Source: Mycolicibacterium sp. S2-37
GTDB lineage: Bacteria > Actinomycetota > Actinomycetes > Mycobacteriales > Mycobacteriaceae
DNA length: 64,000 nucleotides
Assembly: GCF_017352375.1 (NCBI RefSeq)
Contig: NZ_JAFEVR010000008.1
Coordinates: forward strand, 124,001-188,000
Direction of reading: 5' to 3'
Shown: positions 1 to 13,415 of the stretch, one piece after another
Numbering within the stretch: position 1 is the stretch's first letter
Layout of the letters: each line of letters begins with the position of its first letter
Made by a program: the position numbers and the translations under genes
Notes under the pieces: generated by a model
The model's database searches: none
What the model was told of the DNA's origin: nothing
What the model saw: only the letters and a program-made list of their open reading frames with translations

Positions 1-621
<621 letters not shown>

Positions 622-659
622 TTAGTAACTCTAAGTGATCAGCCGCGGGCGAACCGCGA

Positions 660-4544
<3,885 letters not shown>

Positions 4545-6128
4545 TCAGACACGAACCGGCCACCGGGTCGCCTCGACCGCAGGGCCCGCGCTCAACGGCG
4601 CCAGCAGCGTGGTGGCCTCGAACAGCGTCTTGATGATCTGGTCGAGGAAGCTCAGCTCGGGCGTGGGCCCGGGGATGACGTAGCCCTCGGCCGGCCCTGT
4701 CGGGGTGTCGATGGTGATGATCTGTCCGCGTTCGCCGTAGTAGCCGGTGCGGGTGCCCTCGAACCAGTCGCTGATCCAGCCGGTCATCAGGATCTGGGCG
4801 GCGTCGATGTTCTGAGGTTGTGGGAACCCGAGGGCCACGCCGACCACCAGGGCGCCCAGCGCATTGGTCGTCCGCCACGCGTCGTTGTGGGTGCCGCCGA
4901 TGAGCCGCACGCCGACAAAACCGGGCCGCACCTGGGCCAGCACCTGTTCCACACCGCTGTAGGAGTTCAGCGGCGCCGGCTCCCCGTTGAGTGCGTAGAC
5001 GGGGATGTCCCACGGGATCTTGCGCACCGCGCGCTCGACCGCTCCCCCGAGTTGGGACGTCTCGAGCAGGAGCACCCCGGCGAGGTCGTGGTCGTCCTCG
5101 TCCGAGGCGAACTGCGTGTAGAAGCCCGCCGCCCCTGCGGCGAGCTGCCCGCCGGCTGAATGCCCGGCGATCACGAACCGTTCGGGCAGCTCACCGTCCC
5201 AGCCGGCGAGCCGGGCGCTGGCGGTCAGCGCCGCCCGGTCGCCGAGGAAGAGCCGCGCGACGGCGGCGTGCATCGGATCGCCGCTCATCGTGCGACCGTC
5301 GTGGGCGAAGAAGTTCGTGGTGATCGACGGTGCGACGACGATCGCATTGTTGTTCTCCGACAGCTCGGCAGCGGTGGCGTTGTAGAGGCCGGCTCTGGCG
5401 AACCCTCCGTGCTGGAAGTAGATGAGCTTGTCGGGTTCGGTCAGGGTCGGGAAGTACCAGTCGGCGTCGACGGTCGTGCCGTCGATGTCCAGGGGCCGGC
5501 GCGCCACCCGAACGGTGCTGCCCGCGGGCACCGACGGCGGCCCTTCGAAGAAGCGCACCGTCAGATCGAAGACGTTGAAGAACAGGGTGCCCACCGCGTT
5601 GATCAGTGTGGGCCCCGATGCCGGACGCGAGGCCGCCGCCGTCGCCGGCGCCGAGTCGGTGGGCACCGCGGCGATCAACCGCGCCTCCGGTTCGGGCTGC
5701 GCCTGCGACTGCATCGCGACGCGCTGCGATGACGCCTCGGCGGGTTCCTCCGCGTTCCCGTCGTCGTCGACCGATCGGGTGACGCGGACGGGTTCGGCAC
5801 GCGCCGTCACCTCCGGTTCGGCGACGCGGGATTCCGGGGCGCCGGCCCCCGAGGACGCCATGCGCCGCTGGCGTTCCACGCCGGTGTCCGTCCGCGATCC
5901 GGGCTCGGCGGTGGCCGAGTGGGAGACGCTCTCCGCGCTGCTGCGGTCTGGGTCGGCGGCGGTGCGCACCCCTGCCGGGGCGCGTGCCGGTTCGGCGGGC
6001 GAACCGCCCCCGGTCTCGACACCCGACGGCTCCTCGGCGAACGCCACCCCGGCCCCCACGGCCAGAGCCAGCCCGAACCAGGCCGTCAGCAACACCGCGA
6101 TCAGCCACCTCACGGCCAAGACACCCAT
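4545..6128 (-). CDS. secreted alpha/beta hydrolase with disordered N-terminal region
   Basis: Predicted 527-aa exported hydrolase. Residues 1-31 form a signal peptide (hydrophobic LIAVLLTAWFGLALAVGA, cleavage near VAFAEE). Residues about 32-165 are Pro/Ala/Glu/Arg-rich and look disordered. The hydrolase domain follows: an HGG oxyanion motif (IYFQHGGF), the nucleophile elbow GHSAGG and a late GTHND that could hold the catalytic His. The fold suggests an esterase or lipase of the HGG type; the substrate is unknown. ATG 6128 is preceded by GGGGAGG. It sits between mceG and rpoB and could share a transcript with mceG (142 nt apart). Confidence 0.8.
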   Translation of the reverse strand: MGVLAVRWLIAVLLTAWFGLALAVGAGVAFAEEPSGVETGGGSPAEPARAPAGVRTAADPDRSSAESVSHSATAEPGSRTDTGVERQRRMASSGAGAPESRVAEPEVTARAEPVRVTRSVDDDGNAEEPAEASSQRVAMQSQAQPEPEARLIAAVPTDSAPATAAASRPASGPTLINAVGTLFFNVFDLTVRFFEGPPSVPAGSTVRVARRPLDIDGTTVDADWYFPTLTEPDKLIYFQHGGFARAGLYNATAAELSENNNAIVVAPSITTNFFAHDGRTMSGDPMHAAVARLFLGDRAALTASARLAGWDGELPERFVIAGHSAGGQLAAGAAGFYTQFASDEDDHDLAGVLLLETSQLGGAVERAVRKIPWDIPVYALNGEPAPLNSYSGVEQVLAQVRPGFVGVRLIGGTHNDAWRTTNALGALVVGVALGFPQPQNIDAAQILMTGWISDWFEGTRTGYYGERGQIITIDTPTGPAEGYVIPGPTPELSFLDQIIKTLFEATTLLAPLSAGPAVEATRWPVRV

Positions 6129-6269
6129 GTCTGCCTCCCCGCAGCAAACGTTAGGGCACGACCGCGCTACGCCTGAAGCCTTTGGGAAACATGGGCGAGG
6201 TCATGCCGGTCCGGCTGTCGGGCCGCACCGCACCGAGGCCGGACCGGGGCGACGCCCGTCGGGTGGGGA

Positions 6270-7358
6270 TCAGACCTGACGCGACACCGGGATCGACGCG
6301 GTCGGGGCGTCATCCTCCTGATGGGTCTGGCGGGTGGTCGAGTCTTCCGGGTAGTCCTGCGCCTGGGCGCTGCCGCCGCCCGTGGCTTCGAGGTCCTCGC
6401 GGATCGCCTGCTGTGCCTTCGGGGGCAGCGTGTGCAGGATCTCGCGCACGCGGGCCTGCCGACGTCCGACCGCTCGACGCTCCGGCATACCGGGCGTCGC
6501 CTGGATCTGCGGCGGCACGCCCTCGATCTCCTCCACGCCACCATCGTGGTGACCGGCGTCGACCATGGCCTGCTCTTCGGCCATCGTCGACTCGTCCTTC
6601 TCCTCGGACATACCGATCGGCCCGAGACGACGACCGTTGAGGAACTGACGCACCACCGGCTCGTCGGAGGTCAGCAGCACCTCACGCGGCCCGAACATCA
6701 CCAGGTGCTTGCGGAACAGCATGCCCATGTTGTCGGGCACCGTGCGGGCGATGTTGATGTTGTGCGTGACGATCAGGATCGTGCAGTCGATCTGGGCGTT
6801 GATGTCGATCAGCAGCTGCGACAGGTACGCGGTACGCACCGGGTCCAGACCGGAGTCGGGCTCGTCGCAGAGGATGATCTGCGGGTCCAGCACCAGGGAA
6901 CGGGCCAGGCCGGCACGCTTGCGCATACCGCCGGAGATCTCGCCGGGGAACTTGTTCTCGTCGCCACCGAGGCCGACGAGTTCCAGCTTCTCCATGACGA
7001 TCTGGCGGATCTCGCTCTCCTTCTTCTTCGTGTGCTCACGAAGTGGGAAAGCGGTGTTGTCGTAGAGGCTCATGGAGCCGAACAGCGCACCGTCCTGGAA
7101 CATGACGCCGAACAGGGTGCGGATCTCGTAGAGCTCCTTGGCGGAGCACTCGATGATGTTGGTGCCGTCGACGATGATCTTGCCGCGCTCGGGCCGCAGC
7201 AGGCCGATCAGCGACTTGAGGAACACCGACTTACCGGTACCGGACGGGCCCAGGAGCACGCTCACCTCACCGGCCGGGACCTCCATCGTGACGTCTTCCC
7301 AGATTCGCTGGGAGCCGAAGGATTTGGTCAGTCCTTCGACCTGGATGCCAATGCCCAC
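6270..7358 (-). CDS. mceG: Mce transporter ATPase MceG (Mkl)
   Basis: ABC ATPase that energises Mce lipid importers of mycobacteria. Visible: Walker A GPSGTGKS, a signature region SGGMRKRAGLARS, Walker B ILCDEPDSGLDP and the H-loop VTHN. The roughly 100-residue C-terminal extension (EEKDESTMAEEQ through a conserved QARVREILHTLP) is typical of Mkl rather than of other MlaF-like ATPases. The frame is open to a GTG at 7394, but the GTG at 7358 has GGGAAGGGA 6 nt upstream and gives the expected N-terminus VGIGIQVEGLTKSFG. No mce operon is in the window, consistent with one ATPase serving several operons. Confidence 0.95.
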   Translation of the reverse strand: MGIGIQVEGLTKSFGSQRIWEDVTMEVPAGEVSVLLGPSGTGKSVFLKSLIGLLRPERGKIIVDGTNIIECSAKELYEIRTLFGVMFQDGALFGSMSLYDNTAFPLREHTKKKESEIRQIVMEKLELVGLGGDENKFPGEISGGMRKRAGLARSLVLDPQIILCDEPDSGLDPVRTAYLSQLLIDINAQIDCTILIVTHNINIARTVPDNMGMLFRKHLVMFGPREVLLTSDEPVVRQFLNGRRLGPIGMSEEKDESTMAEEQAMVDAGHHDGGVEEIEGVPPQIQATPGMPERRAVGRRQARVREILHTLPPKAQQAIREDLEATGGGSAQAQDYPEDSTTRQTHQEDDAPTASIPVSRQV

Positions 7359-7522
7359 GCGTGATCCCTTCCCGCAACGTACTTCTCCCGCCACACATCA
7401 GCAGCCTGTGGCTTGAGTCACTGTAACCTACGTCGAATTCTGACAACACTCGTATGACCGCACCGGCTGTCGGCGGCATGACGCGTCAAAACCGGTCAGC
7501 GGTTTGCTGGCCGGCGCAGACG

Positions 7523-7560
7523 ACTGTGGGGCCGGTCCGAACCCGGACCGGCCCCACAGT
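7523..7560 (-). terminator. perfect hairpin terminator after rplL
   Basis: Arms 7523-7539 and 7544-7560 are perfectly complementary over 17 bp with a 4-nt loop. The hairpin starts 10 nt past the rplL stop. There is no U-tract on the minus strand, as is common for mycobacterial terminators. It separates rplJ-rplL from mceG. Confidence 0.85.
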
Positions 7561-7570
7561 TGCGGAGAAC

Positions 7571-7960
7571 TTACTTGACGGAGACCGTCGCGCCTGCGGC
7601 CTCGAGCTTGGCCTTGGCGTCGTCGGCAGCCTCCTTCGGAGCCTTCTCGAGGATCGCCTTCGGAGCGCTGTCGACGAGGTCCTTGGCTTCCTTGAGGCCC
7701 AGGCCCGAGACGATCTCGCGGACGACCTTGATGACGCCGATCTTCTTCTCGCCGGCGCTCTCGAGGATGACGTCGAACTCGGACTGCTCTTCGGCAGCCT
7801 CGGCCGGCGCTCCGCCGGCGGCACCGGCAGCCGCGACGGCGACCGGGGCGGCAGCGGTGACCTCGAAGGTCTCCTCGAACTGCTTCACGAACTCGGAGAG
7901 CTCCAGCAGGGTCATTTCCTTGAACGCGTCGAGCAGTTCGTCGGTGGACAGCTTGGCCAT
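7571..7960 (-). CDS. rplL: 50S ribosomal protein L7/L12
   Basis: 129-aa stalk protein. It starts [20 protein letters not shown] (dimerisation domain), followed by the Ala/Pro/Gly-rich hinge (residues about 35-60) and the conserved C-terminal domain ([26 protein letters not shown]). L7/L12 dimers bind L10 on the 50S subunit and recruit elongation factors. It lies 55 nt downstream of rplJ in the same operon and ends in a strong hairpin. Confidence 0.99.
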   Translation of the reverse strand: MAKLSTDELLDAFKEMTLLELSEFVKQFEETFEVTAAAPVAVAAAGAAGGAPAEAAEEQSEFDVILESAGEKKIGVIKVVREIVSGLGLKEAKDLVDSAPKAILEKAPKEAADDAKAKLEAAGATVSVK

Positions 7961-8015
7961 GGTGTGGTCCTTCCTTGATTACTTCTTATGGGGTGTCGTG
8001 GTGATGTCGGGCGAG

Positions 8016-8543
8016 TTAAGCGGCTTCTTCGCCGGCCTTCTTCTCCTGCAGGGCGGCGGCGAGGCGCGCGACCTGCGATGCGGGAGCGTTGAACAGGCCC
8101 GCAGCCTTGGCGAGGTTGCCCTTCATCGCGCCGGCCAGCTTGGCCAGCAGCACCTCACGCGATTCGAGGTCGGCGATCCGGTTGACCTCGTCGATGGAGA
8201 GCGCACGGCCCTCCATGTAGCCGCCCTTGATGATGAGCGCCTTGTGGTCCTTGGCGAACGTCTTGATCGCCTTGGCGGCGTCGACCGGCTCGCCCTTGAC
8301 GAACGCGATCGCGGTCGGGCCGGTGAACATCTCGTCGAGGCCGTCGATACCAGCCTCGTTTGCGGCCCGCTTGACCAGCGTGTTCTTCGCGACGGTGTAG
8401 GTGGCGGATGCCCCCAGCGAGCGACGGAGCTCGGCGAGGTTGGCCACTGTCAGCCCGCGATACTCGGTGACGACGGTGGCCGTCGCGTCCTTGAACTGCT
8501 CGGCAATGTCGGCAACCGCCGTGGCCTTGTCAGCCTTGGCCAT
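8016..8543 (-). CDS. rplJ: 50S ribosomal protein L10
   Basis: 175-aa L10, the base of the ribosomal stalk that binds 23S rRNA and L7/L12. The N-terminus [20 protein letters not shown] and the middle [19 protein letters not shown] are characteristic. The C-terminal helix region ([13 protein letters not shown]) is where L7/L12 dimers bind. It is first gene of the rplJ-rplL operon. A leader with two hairpins lies upstream, consistent with L10 leader-type autoregulation. Confidence 0.99.
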   Translation of the reverse strand: MAKADKATAVADIAEQFKDATATVVTEYRGLTVANLAELRRSLGASATYTVAKNTLVKRAANEAGIDGLDEMFTGPTAIAFVKGEPVDAAKAIKTFAKDHKALIIKGGYMEGRALSIDEVNRIADLESREVLLAKLAGAMKGNLAKAAGLFNAPASQVARLAAALQEKKAGEEAA

Positions 8544-8613
8544 GCATGCCTCCTCGTGGTGGGTGTCGGGTGTGCCACCTCGACCTCGTCACGGAAGGCT
8601 TCGAAACGACGAA

Positions 8614-8694
8614 CGCCCCGGCGCAGACGGCCGGGGCGCACACGAAAATCGTACGAACCTCGTCCTCCTGCGTGGGCCGCCGGGCTGAGCCCGG
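8614..8694 (-). promoter_or_regulatory. rplJ: rplJ mRNA leader with two hairpins
   Basis: Two perfect inverted repeats lie in the 217 nt upstream of rplJ: 8614-8622 with 8630-8638 (9-bp arms, 7-nt loop) and 8680-8685 with 8689-8694 (6-bp arms, 3-nt loop). L10 operons are widely autoregulated by L10 binding its own leader, so this is a candidate leader structure. The role is inferred; the inverted repeats are seen directly. Confidence 0.45.
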
Positions 8695-8800
8695 ACCTTC
8701 AACCGATTTCTCGGTGACCGACGGTCTTCGGTGGAACTGGAGAAGAATAGCGCGCCGCCCCCCGATCAGCCAAAACGCGGGGATGGGCGAGCGGCGGAGA

Positions 8801-8938
8801 TTACTCCGGGGTGAGTCGTTCCGGCGACTCGGCAGGCGTCAGCCGCTCTGGCGTCTCGGCCGGCGTGAGCCGTTCGGGAGTCTCGGCGGGGGTGGCGGGT
8901 TCCGGTACCGGTTCGGGGGCCTGCGGGGGTGCGGTCAT
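8801..8938 (-). CDS. possible 45-aa Pro/Glu-rich repeat protein
   Basis: A short frame starting ATG 8938, in the same frame as the preceding ROK gene and just after its stop. It reads MTAPPQAPEPVPEPA, then three tandem 9-residue units of the type TPAETPERL, ending TPE. At the DNA level this is a 27-nt tandem repeat. The only Shine-Dalgarno-like bases (GAAGGG) touch the start codon, so initiation is doubtful. It could instead be a read-through tail of the kinase or non-coding repeat DNA. It resembles no family I know. Confidence 0.35.
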   Translation of the reverse strand: MTAPPQAPEPVPEPATPAETPERLTPAETPERLTPAESPERLTPE

Positions 8939-8977
8939 CCCTTCGGGGTACCCGAGCCACGCGGCGGGCAACCCGAC

Positions 8978-9877
8978 TCAGCTCATCGTCAGCGCTGCGG
9001 CGCCGACCAGTCCGGCGTCGCCACCCAGTTCAGCGGACACCACCCGCAATCCGCGCAGGAAATCCAGACCCGCGTAGCCGTCGAGCGCCGCCCGCAAGGG
9101 ATCGAACAGCAGCGCCCCGGATCGAGCCACCCCGCCGCCGATCGCCACGAGGTCGAGATCGCACACCGCGGCGACGGAGGCGATCATCGCGGCGATCGCC
9201 CGGCCGCCGCGCGCGAAGGCCTGCAGGGCCACGGCGTCGCCGGCGTTCGCGGCCGCGGCCAGTTCCCTGGCGCCGGCGCCGGGCGGTGCCCGCCACCCGT
9301 GATCGCGCGCCCATTGCGCCATCCGGGGGCCGGCCGCGACGGTTTCCACGCACCCGTGTCCCCCGCAGGTACACGGATCGCCGTTCGGGTCGACGACGAC
9401 GTGGCCTACGTGCCCCGCGTTGCCGGTGCGGCCGTCATACGGTGCGCCGTCGAGCACCAGCCCCCCGCCGACACCGGTCGAGACCACCATGCCGAGCAGG
9501 AACTGCGCGCCGCGGCCGGCTCCGCGCCACCGCTCCCCCAACGCCATGCACAGCCCGTCCCCACCCAGGCGGACCGGAGCGCCGGTGCGTGCGGCGATTC
9601 GCTCGACGATCGGGAAGCGCTGCCAGGCGCTGATGTTGATGGGGCTGACGGTGCCCGCCGGCAGGTCGATCGGACCGGCCGACGCGATGCCGACGGCGCG
9701 TACGGACCCGTCCGCCGCCGCGAGGGCGCCGGTGAGCAAACCATCCATGACGGCCCAGATCGCCTCGGCGTCCCCGCGCGGGGTGGGCGCCTCGGCGCGA
9801 TGCACGAGCGTCCCGGTGTCATCGACGAGTGCCACCGCGAGCTTCGTGCCGCCGACGTCGAGCGCGAGGGTGACCAC
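8978..9877 (-). CDS. ROK family sugar kinase
   Basis: 299-aa ROK-family kinase (glucokinase-like or N-acyl-hexosamine kinase). The N-terminal phosphate-binding motif is LALDVGGTKLAVALVD. The ROK zinc motif is visible as GHVGHVVVDP followed by CTCGGHGCVE. A second glycine-rich ATP-site motif is VAIGGGVARSG near the C-terminus. GTG 9877 starts 4 nt after the stop of the upstream EEP gene, so the two are probably translationally linked. The position beside rplJ matches the sugar kinase Rv0650 as I recall it. Sugar specificity cannot be read from sequence. Confidence 0.9.
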   Translation of the reverse strand: MVTLALDVGGTKLAVALVDDTGTLVHRAEAPTPRGDAEAIWAVMDGLLTGALAAADGSVRAVGIASAGPIDLPAGTVSPINISAWQRFPIVERIAARTGAPVRLGGDGLCMALGERWRGAGRGAQFLLGMVVSTGVGGGLVLDGAPYDGRTGNAGHVGHVVVDPNGDPCTCGGHGCVETVAAGPRMAQWARDHGWRAPPGAGARELAAAANAGDAVALQAFARGGRAIAAMIASVAAVCDLDLVAIGGGVARSGALLFDPLRAALDGYAGLDFLRGLRVVSAELGGDAGLVGAAALTMS

Positions 9878-9881
9878 CGGC

Positions 9882-10649
9882 TCAGTCGCGGGTGACGTCG
9901 ATGACGAGTGCCCGGTGGTCGGAGATCGGCAGCGAAACCGATTCGCAGCGCTCGACCCGCAGCCTGCCGTCGTCGGTGAGGATGTGGTCGAGCTGGCGGT
10001 CGGGCGCTTCGGCGGGGAAGGTGAGCGCCGAACCGAGACTCCGCATGCGGCTCCACCTCGCCGGGCGCGGCGGCGTCATGTTGAGGTCTCCCATCAGCAC
10101 CCGCGGACCGTCGAACCCGCGCAGGTCGCGGACCAGCCGTCGCATCTGCACGCGGTTCCAGCCCGGCACGAAGGAGAGATGGGTGTTGGCGACGGTCAGC
10201 GGGCCGATCGGGGTCTCGAACCGGCCGACCATCGCCGCGCGGGGTTCCTCGTTGACGATCTGCACCCGGTTGGGCCCCGGCAGGTACATCGGGAAGCTCA
10301 CCGGAATGCGCGGCAGGTGAACCACCTGCCACATCTGCGCGGGGAAGCGGGACAGCAGCGCGATGCCGTACGCCGCGGTGCCCGGTTGTTCGCGGCCGGT
10401 GGCCGCCATCCAGGTGGCGCCCGGCGTCCCGGCGATCGCGGCGACGAAGCGGTGGCTGACCGCGTGCATCGCCTCGGCGGCAACCGCGGTCAGGTCAGCC
10501 TTGCCGGATCGCGGTTGGTCCAGGTCCACCTCCTGCAGCGCGACGATGTCCGCGTCGAGATCGCGGATCGCGTCGGCCAGCCGGCCGAGATCCACGTCGC
10601 CGTGGTGCACGCTGCGCCCGTGCAGAATGTTGAATGTCGCCATCCGCAT
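9882..10649 (-). CDS. endonuclease/exonuclease/phosphatase (EEP) family hydrolase
   Basis: 255-aa single-domain, cytosolic EEP-fold protein without signal peptide. Metal and catalytic residues are easily recognised: Asn in ATFNILHG, Glu in ALQEVD, His in NTHLSF, Asp/Asn in MGDLNMTP, and the final Asp-His in ISDHRALV. Relatives cleave phosphodiester or phosphomonoester bonds in nucleic acids, lipids or inositol phosphates; the substrate here is open. The gene is immediately upstream of the ROK kinase (4-nt gap). Confidence 0.85.
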   Translation of the reverse strand: MRMATFNILHGRSVHHGDVDLGRLADAIRDLDADIVALQEVDLDQPRSGKADLTAVAAEAMHAVSHRFVAAIAGTPGATWMAATGREQPGTAAYGIALLSRFPAQMWQVVHLPRIPVSFPMYLPGPNRVQIVNEEPRAAMVGRFETPIGPLTVANTHLSFVPGWNRVQMRRLVRDLRGFDGPRVLMGDLNMTPPRPARWSRMRSLGSALTFPAEAPDRQLDHILTDDGRLRVERCESVSLPISDHRALVIDVTRD

Positions 10650-10729
10650 GGGGTACTTGGTACCCGCCGCAGGCTCCGACCGACACCCCGACCGGCATTC
10701 ACGCCGACCGACCTCCCGAAAGTAGGCCG

Positions 10730-11281
10730 ATGTCCGCCCGTAACGACGCGCTGCGCGACGCGCTCCGGCGCGCCGCCTCCGCGCTGAGGGCCGAGGGCCC
10801 CGATTTCGCGCTCGCCGGAAGCTATGCCCTGTGGGCGTTCGGCGGTCCGGAACCCGTGCACGACGTGGACTTCGTCGTCGCTGAAGAGGACACCGAAGCG
10901 GCGGCGACGACGCTCGAGGGCGCCGGATTCCGCATCGAGCGCACCCCTGAGGACTGGTTGTTCAAGGCCTGCGTCGGCGAGGACTTCGTCATCGACGTGT
11001 TGCACGCGCTCAACGGCGTCCCGGTCACTCCGGATGACGTGAAGCACGCGGAGGAATACGACGTGCTGGCGATCCGGATGCGGGTGCTCGAACCCACCCG
11101 CGTCGTCACCGAGAAGCTCAGGTCGCTCAACGAACACAACTGCGACTACTCCGCTCTGCTGTCCCCGATCCGCGCGGTCCGCGAGAGCGTGGATTGGGAC
11201 GAGGTCCGTCAGGCCAGCGCGGACAACCCGTTCGCCGAGGCATTCCTCGTGCTGACCGACCGGCTCGGCATCACGGGCTGA
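10730..11281 (+). CDS. nucleotidyltransferase-fold protein
   Basis: 183-aa protein with the nucleotidyltransferase signature GSYALWAFGG followed by HDVDFVV, giving G-S and D-x-D metal ligands. The frame is open further upstream, but ATG 10730 (MSARNDALRD) has a GAAAG ribosome binding site and starts at the conserved helix. Families with this fold include AbiEii/MenT-type toxins and housekeeping transferases. No antitoxin-like partner is adjacent, so a toxin role is not supported. The 3' end overlaps the convergent WYL regulator by 11 nt. Confidence 0.7.
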   Translation: MSARNDALRDALRRAASALRAEGPDFALAGSYALWAFGGPEPVHDVDFVVAEEDTEAAATTLEGAGFRIERTPEDWLFKACVGEDFVIDVLHALNGVPVTPDDVKHAEEYDVLAIRMRVLEPTRVVTEKLRSLNEHNCDYSALLSPIRAVRESVDWDEVRQASADNPFAEAFLVLTDRLGITG

Positions 11282-12227
11282 CTGCGCGGCGCAACCGGTC
11301 GGCCACCGCGGCAGCGGCGGCGATCACCTCCGGCGGCTCGAGCACCTGGAACTCGGCGCCGCCGACGGCGAAGTACAGCGCCATGCGTTCCGGGTCGTCG
11401 GCGCCCGCGGTGACGATGCACGCGTCGGGTCCGTCGGCTTCGATCTGCGCCGAACCGGGCGGGAAATGCGGCGCGACGACATCGAGCGGCGCCTGGTAGC
11501 GCACCCGCGCAACGTATCGGTAGGGCGAGGCGCTGATGGCCCGGCCGACGTAGTCGGCGGCGTCGGGTGCAGGGCGCGGGGTGAATGTGGTGCCGGCGGC
11601 GACGACGTCGGTCATCCGGTCCAGCCGCAGGCTGCGCCAGTCCTGTCGATCGCGGTCATAGGCCAGGACATACCAGCGCCGCCCGGTGGTGACCAGCTGA
11701 TAGGGCTCGAGGCGGCGGTGGGAGGAGTTACCCGCGCGGTCGACATATCCGGCGGTGACGTGTTCGTGGTCCCGGCAGGCTCGCGCCAGCGTCATGAGCA
11801 CGTCGGGTTCGACGACGGATGCGGGCGCCCCCGAGGTCAACGTGACCGTCGCGTCGTGCACGGCCGACACCTGGGACCGCAGCCGCGCGGGCATCACCTG
11901 GTCGAGTTTGGTGAGCGCGCGCAGCGCCGACTCCCCCACGCCGGCGACGGTGCCACCGGCGGCCAGCCGCAGACAGACAGCCATCGCGACGGCCTCATCG
12001 GGGTCGAGCAGCAGTGGCGGCAGGGCTGCGCCTGCGCCGAGTTGGTAGCCGCCTCCGTGTCCCTTGCTCGCGGCGACGGGGTAGCCGAGGTCGCGCAGCC
12101 GTTCGATGTCGCGCCGGACGCTGCGGGTGGTGACGCCGAGCCGCTCGGCGAGCTCTTCGCCGGCCCACACCCGCCGTGACTGCAGCAGGCCGAGCAACTG
12201 CAGCACGCGGGCGGTCGTCTCGGACAC
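11271..12227 (-). CDS. HTH and WYL domain transcriptional regulator
   Basis: 318-aa YafY/DeoR-type regulator. The N-terminal winged HTH covers residues about 5-60 (ARVLQLLGLLQSRRVWAGEE then LGVTTRSVRRDIERLRDLG). A central linker is followed by a WYL domain (residues about 145-225) containing RRLEPYQLVTTGRRWYVLA and RSLRLDRM. WYL domains bind ligands or nucleic acid and often govern DNA-damage or defence genes. The target is unknown. Its stop overlaps the convergent nucleotidyltransferase gene. Confidence 0.9.
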   Translation of the reverse strand: MSETTARVLQLLGLLQSRRVWAGEELAERLGVTTRSVRRDIERLRDLGYPVAASKGHGGGYQLGAGAALPPLLLDPDEAVAMAVCLRLAAGGTVAGVGESALRALTKLDQVMPARLRSQVSAVHDATVTLTSGAPASVVEPDVLMTLARACRDHEHVTAGYVDRAGNSSHRRLEPYQLVTTGRRWYVLAYDRDRQDWRSLRLDRMTDVVAAGTTFTPRPAPDAADYVGRAISASPYRYVARVRYQAPLDVVAPHFPPGSAQIEADGPDACIVTAGADDPERMALYFAVGGAEFQVLEPPEVIAAAAAVADRLRRAVSP

Positions 12228-12245
12228 GCCCTCAGCCTGCCAGAG

Positions 12246-12749
12246 TCAGCGGACAGTACCGGTCCGCTGAGCCGCCTGGGTCTGCAACATCCGCGCGCCA
12301 CGCCGGTGGAGCGCCCAGCCGCCGCCGATCAGCGCGAGGCCGAACACCAGGAAGCCGAGGTCCCACGCCAACGGGCCGCCGAGGTCGTCACGGACGTGGT
12401 GCACCTGCAGCAGAAGGTGGTCGATCACGCCTTCGACGACGTTGAACACACCCCACCCGAGCAGCAGCAGGCCGAGGTGGAACGGCCAGTTCGGGGCCAG
12501 GCGCCCCTGGCGCCAGGACGTCACGGTCAACGTCGAGCCGGCCACCACCAGTATCCAGGTGCCGACGTGGAAGAACCCGTCGGCGACGACGTTCATCTCG
12601 AGTCCGGCGACGGTGTCGGTCGGCTCGACGCTGCTGATCATGTGGTGCCACTGCAGGATCTCATGCAGCACGATGCCGTCGACGAAGCCGCCGAGCCCGA
12701 GACCCATCAGCAGGCCGGGCAGCACGCTGGGGGCAGTTCGGTCAGCCAT
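12246..12749 (-). CDS. DUF2243 family membrane protein
   Basis: About 167 aa with four predicted membrane segments. The family pattern is GFVDGIVLHEILQWHH near the N-terminus and VFNVVEGVIDHLLL then VHHV in the third segment. These conserved His residues are typical of DUF2243 and may bind metal; function is unknown. I chose ATG 12749 (MADRTAPSVLPG). The frame is open to 12803 but the upstream codons do not resemble the family. The gene ends 18 nt from the WYL regulator start and the two may be co-transcribed. Confidence 0.8.
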   Translation of the reverse strand: MADRTAPSVLPGLLMGLGLGGFVDGIVLHEILQWHHMISSVEPTDTVAGLEMNVVADGFFHVGTWILVVAGSTLTVTSWRQGRLAPNWPFHLGLLLLGWGVFNVVEGVIDHLLLQVHHVRDDLGGPLAWDLGFLVFGLALIGGGWALHRRGARMLQTQAAQRTGTVR

Positions 12750-12838
12750 GCCGGTGCGGTACCCGCGAATCGGTGAATTAAAAGGGCGGCTCCTGGTCAG
12801 CATTGTCGCCGGTGACGCGGCCCCGCTAGCGTAGTCAG

Positions 12839-13411
12839 ATGCCTACAGCGAGCGGCGGCCCGACCGATGCGGGCGCGCGGATCCGACCTGTCGTGCTGTC
12901 GCACGCGGCCGATCTGTTCGCTGAACGGGGACCGGCGGCGACCACGCTGCGTGACATCGCCGCCCACTCGAATGTCAACGCGGGACTCATCTTCCGTCAC
13001 ATCGGCAATAAGGACGCGGTGGTGGCGGCCGTCCTGGACCAGCTGGCCCAAGACCTGGTGTCGGTGCGGGACTCCGACTCGTCGCGCGACGAGATCGAGG
13101 CCCGTGCCGAACGGAGCTGGAAGGTCATCGCCCGCGCGCTGCTCGACGGGTATGACGTCGGGCGGCTCCAACGCCGGTTCCCCAATGTGGAGCAACTCGT
13201 CGCAGCCGCCCGGGAAGACCACGACGACGATTACGCAGCGCGGGTGGCCACCGCAGATGCGCTCGCGCTTCAGTTGGGCTGGCGGTTGTTCGGCCCCTTC
13301 CTGAAGGCCGCGACCGGGTTGACCGGCCGGGCGCCCGGTCCGACGCCCGGCCCGGCCACCGGCGCGCTGGCCGAGCACCTCGCCGATCCCCGTGGGCTGC
13401 GCAACGATTGA
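12839..13411 (+). CDS. TetR family transcriptional regulator
   Basis: 190-aa TetR regulator. The HTH lies at residues about 14-60 with the pattern AADLFAERGPAATTLRDIA and GLIFRHIGNKDAV. The C-terminal ligand domain is Ala/Gly/Pro-rich at its end. It ends 4 nt before the convergent DUF308-type gene. The nearby twin operators at 14030-14075 are good candidates for its binding sites, but this is inference. Confidence 0.9.
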   Translation: MPTASGGPTDAGARIRPVVLSHAADLFAERGPAATTLRDIAAHSNVNAGLIFRHIGNKDAVVAAVLDQLAQDLVSVRDSDSSRDEIEARAERSWKVIARALLDGYDVGRLQRRFPNVEQLVAAAREDHDDDYAARVATADALALQLGWRLFGPFLKAATGLTGRAPGPTPGPATGALAEHLADPRGLRND

Positions 13412-13415
13412 GGCC

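Noticed and set aside
10730..11281. AbiEii/MenT-type toxin-antitoxin system
   Set aside because: The nucleotidyltransferase fold fits, but no antitoxin-like gene lies next to it and the neighbour is a convergent WYL regulator.
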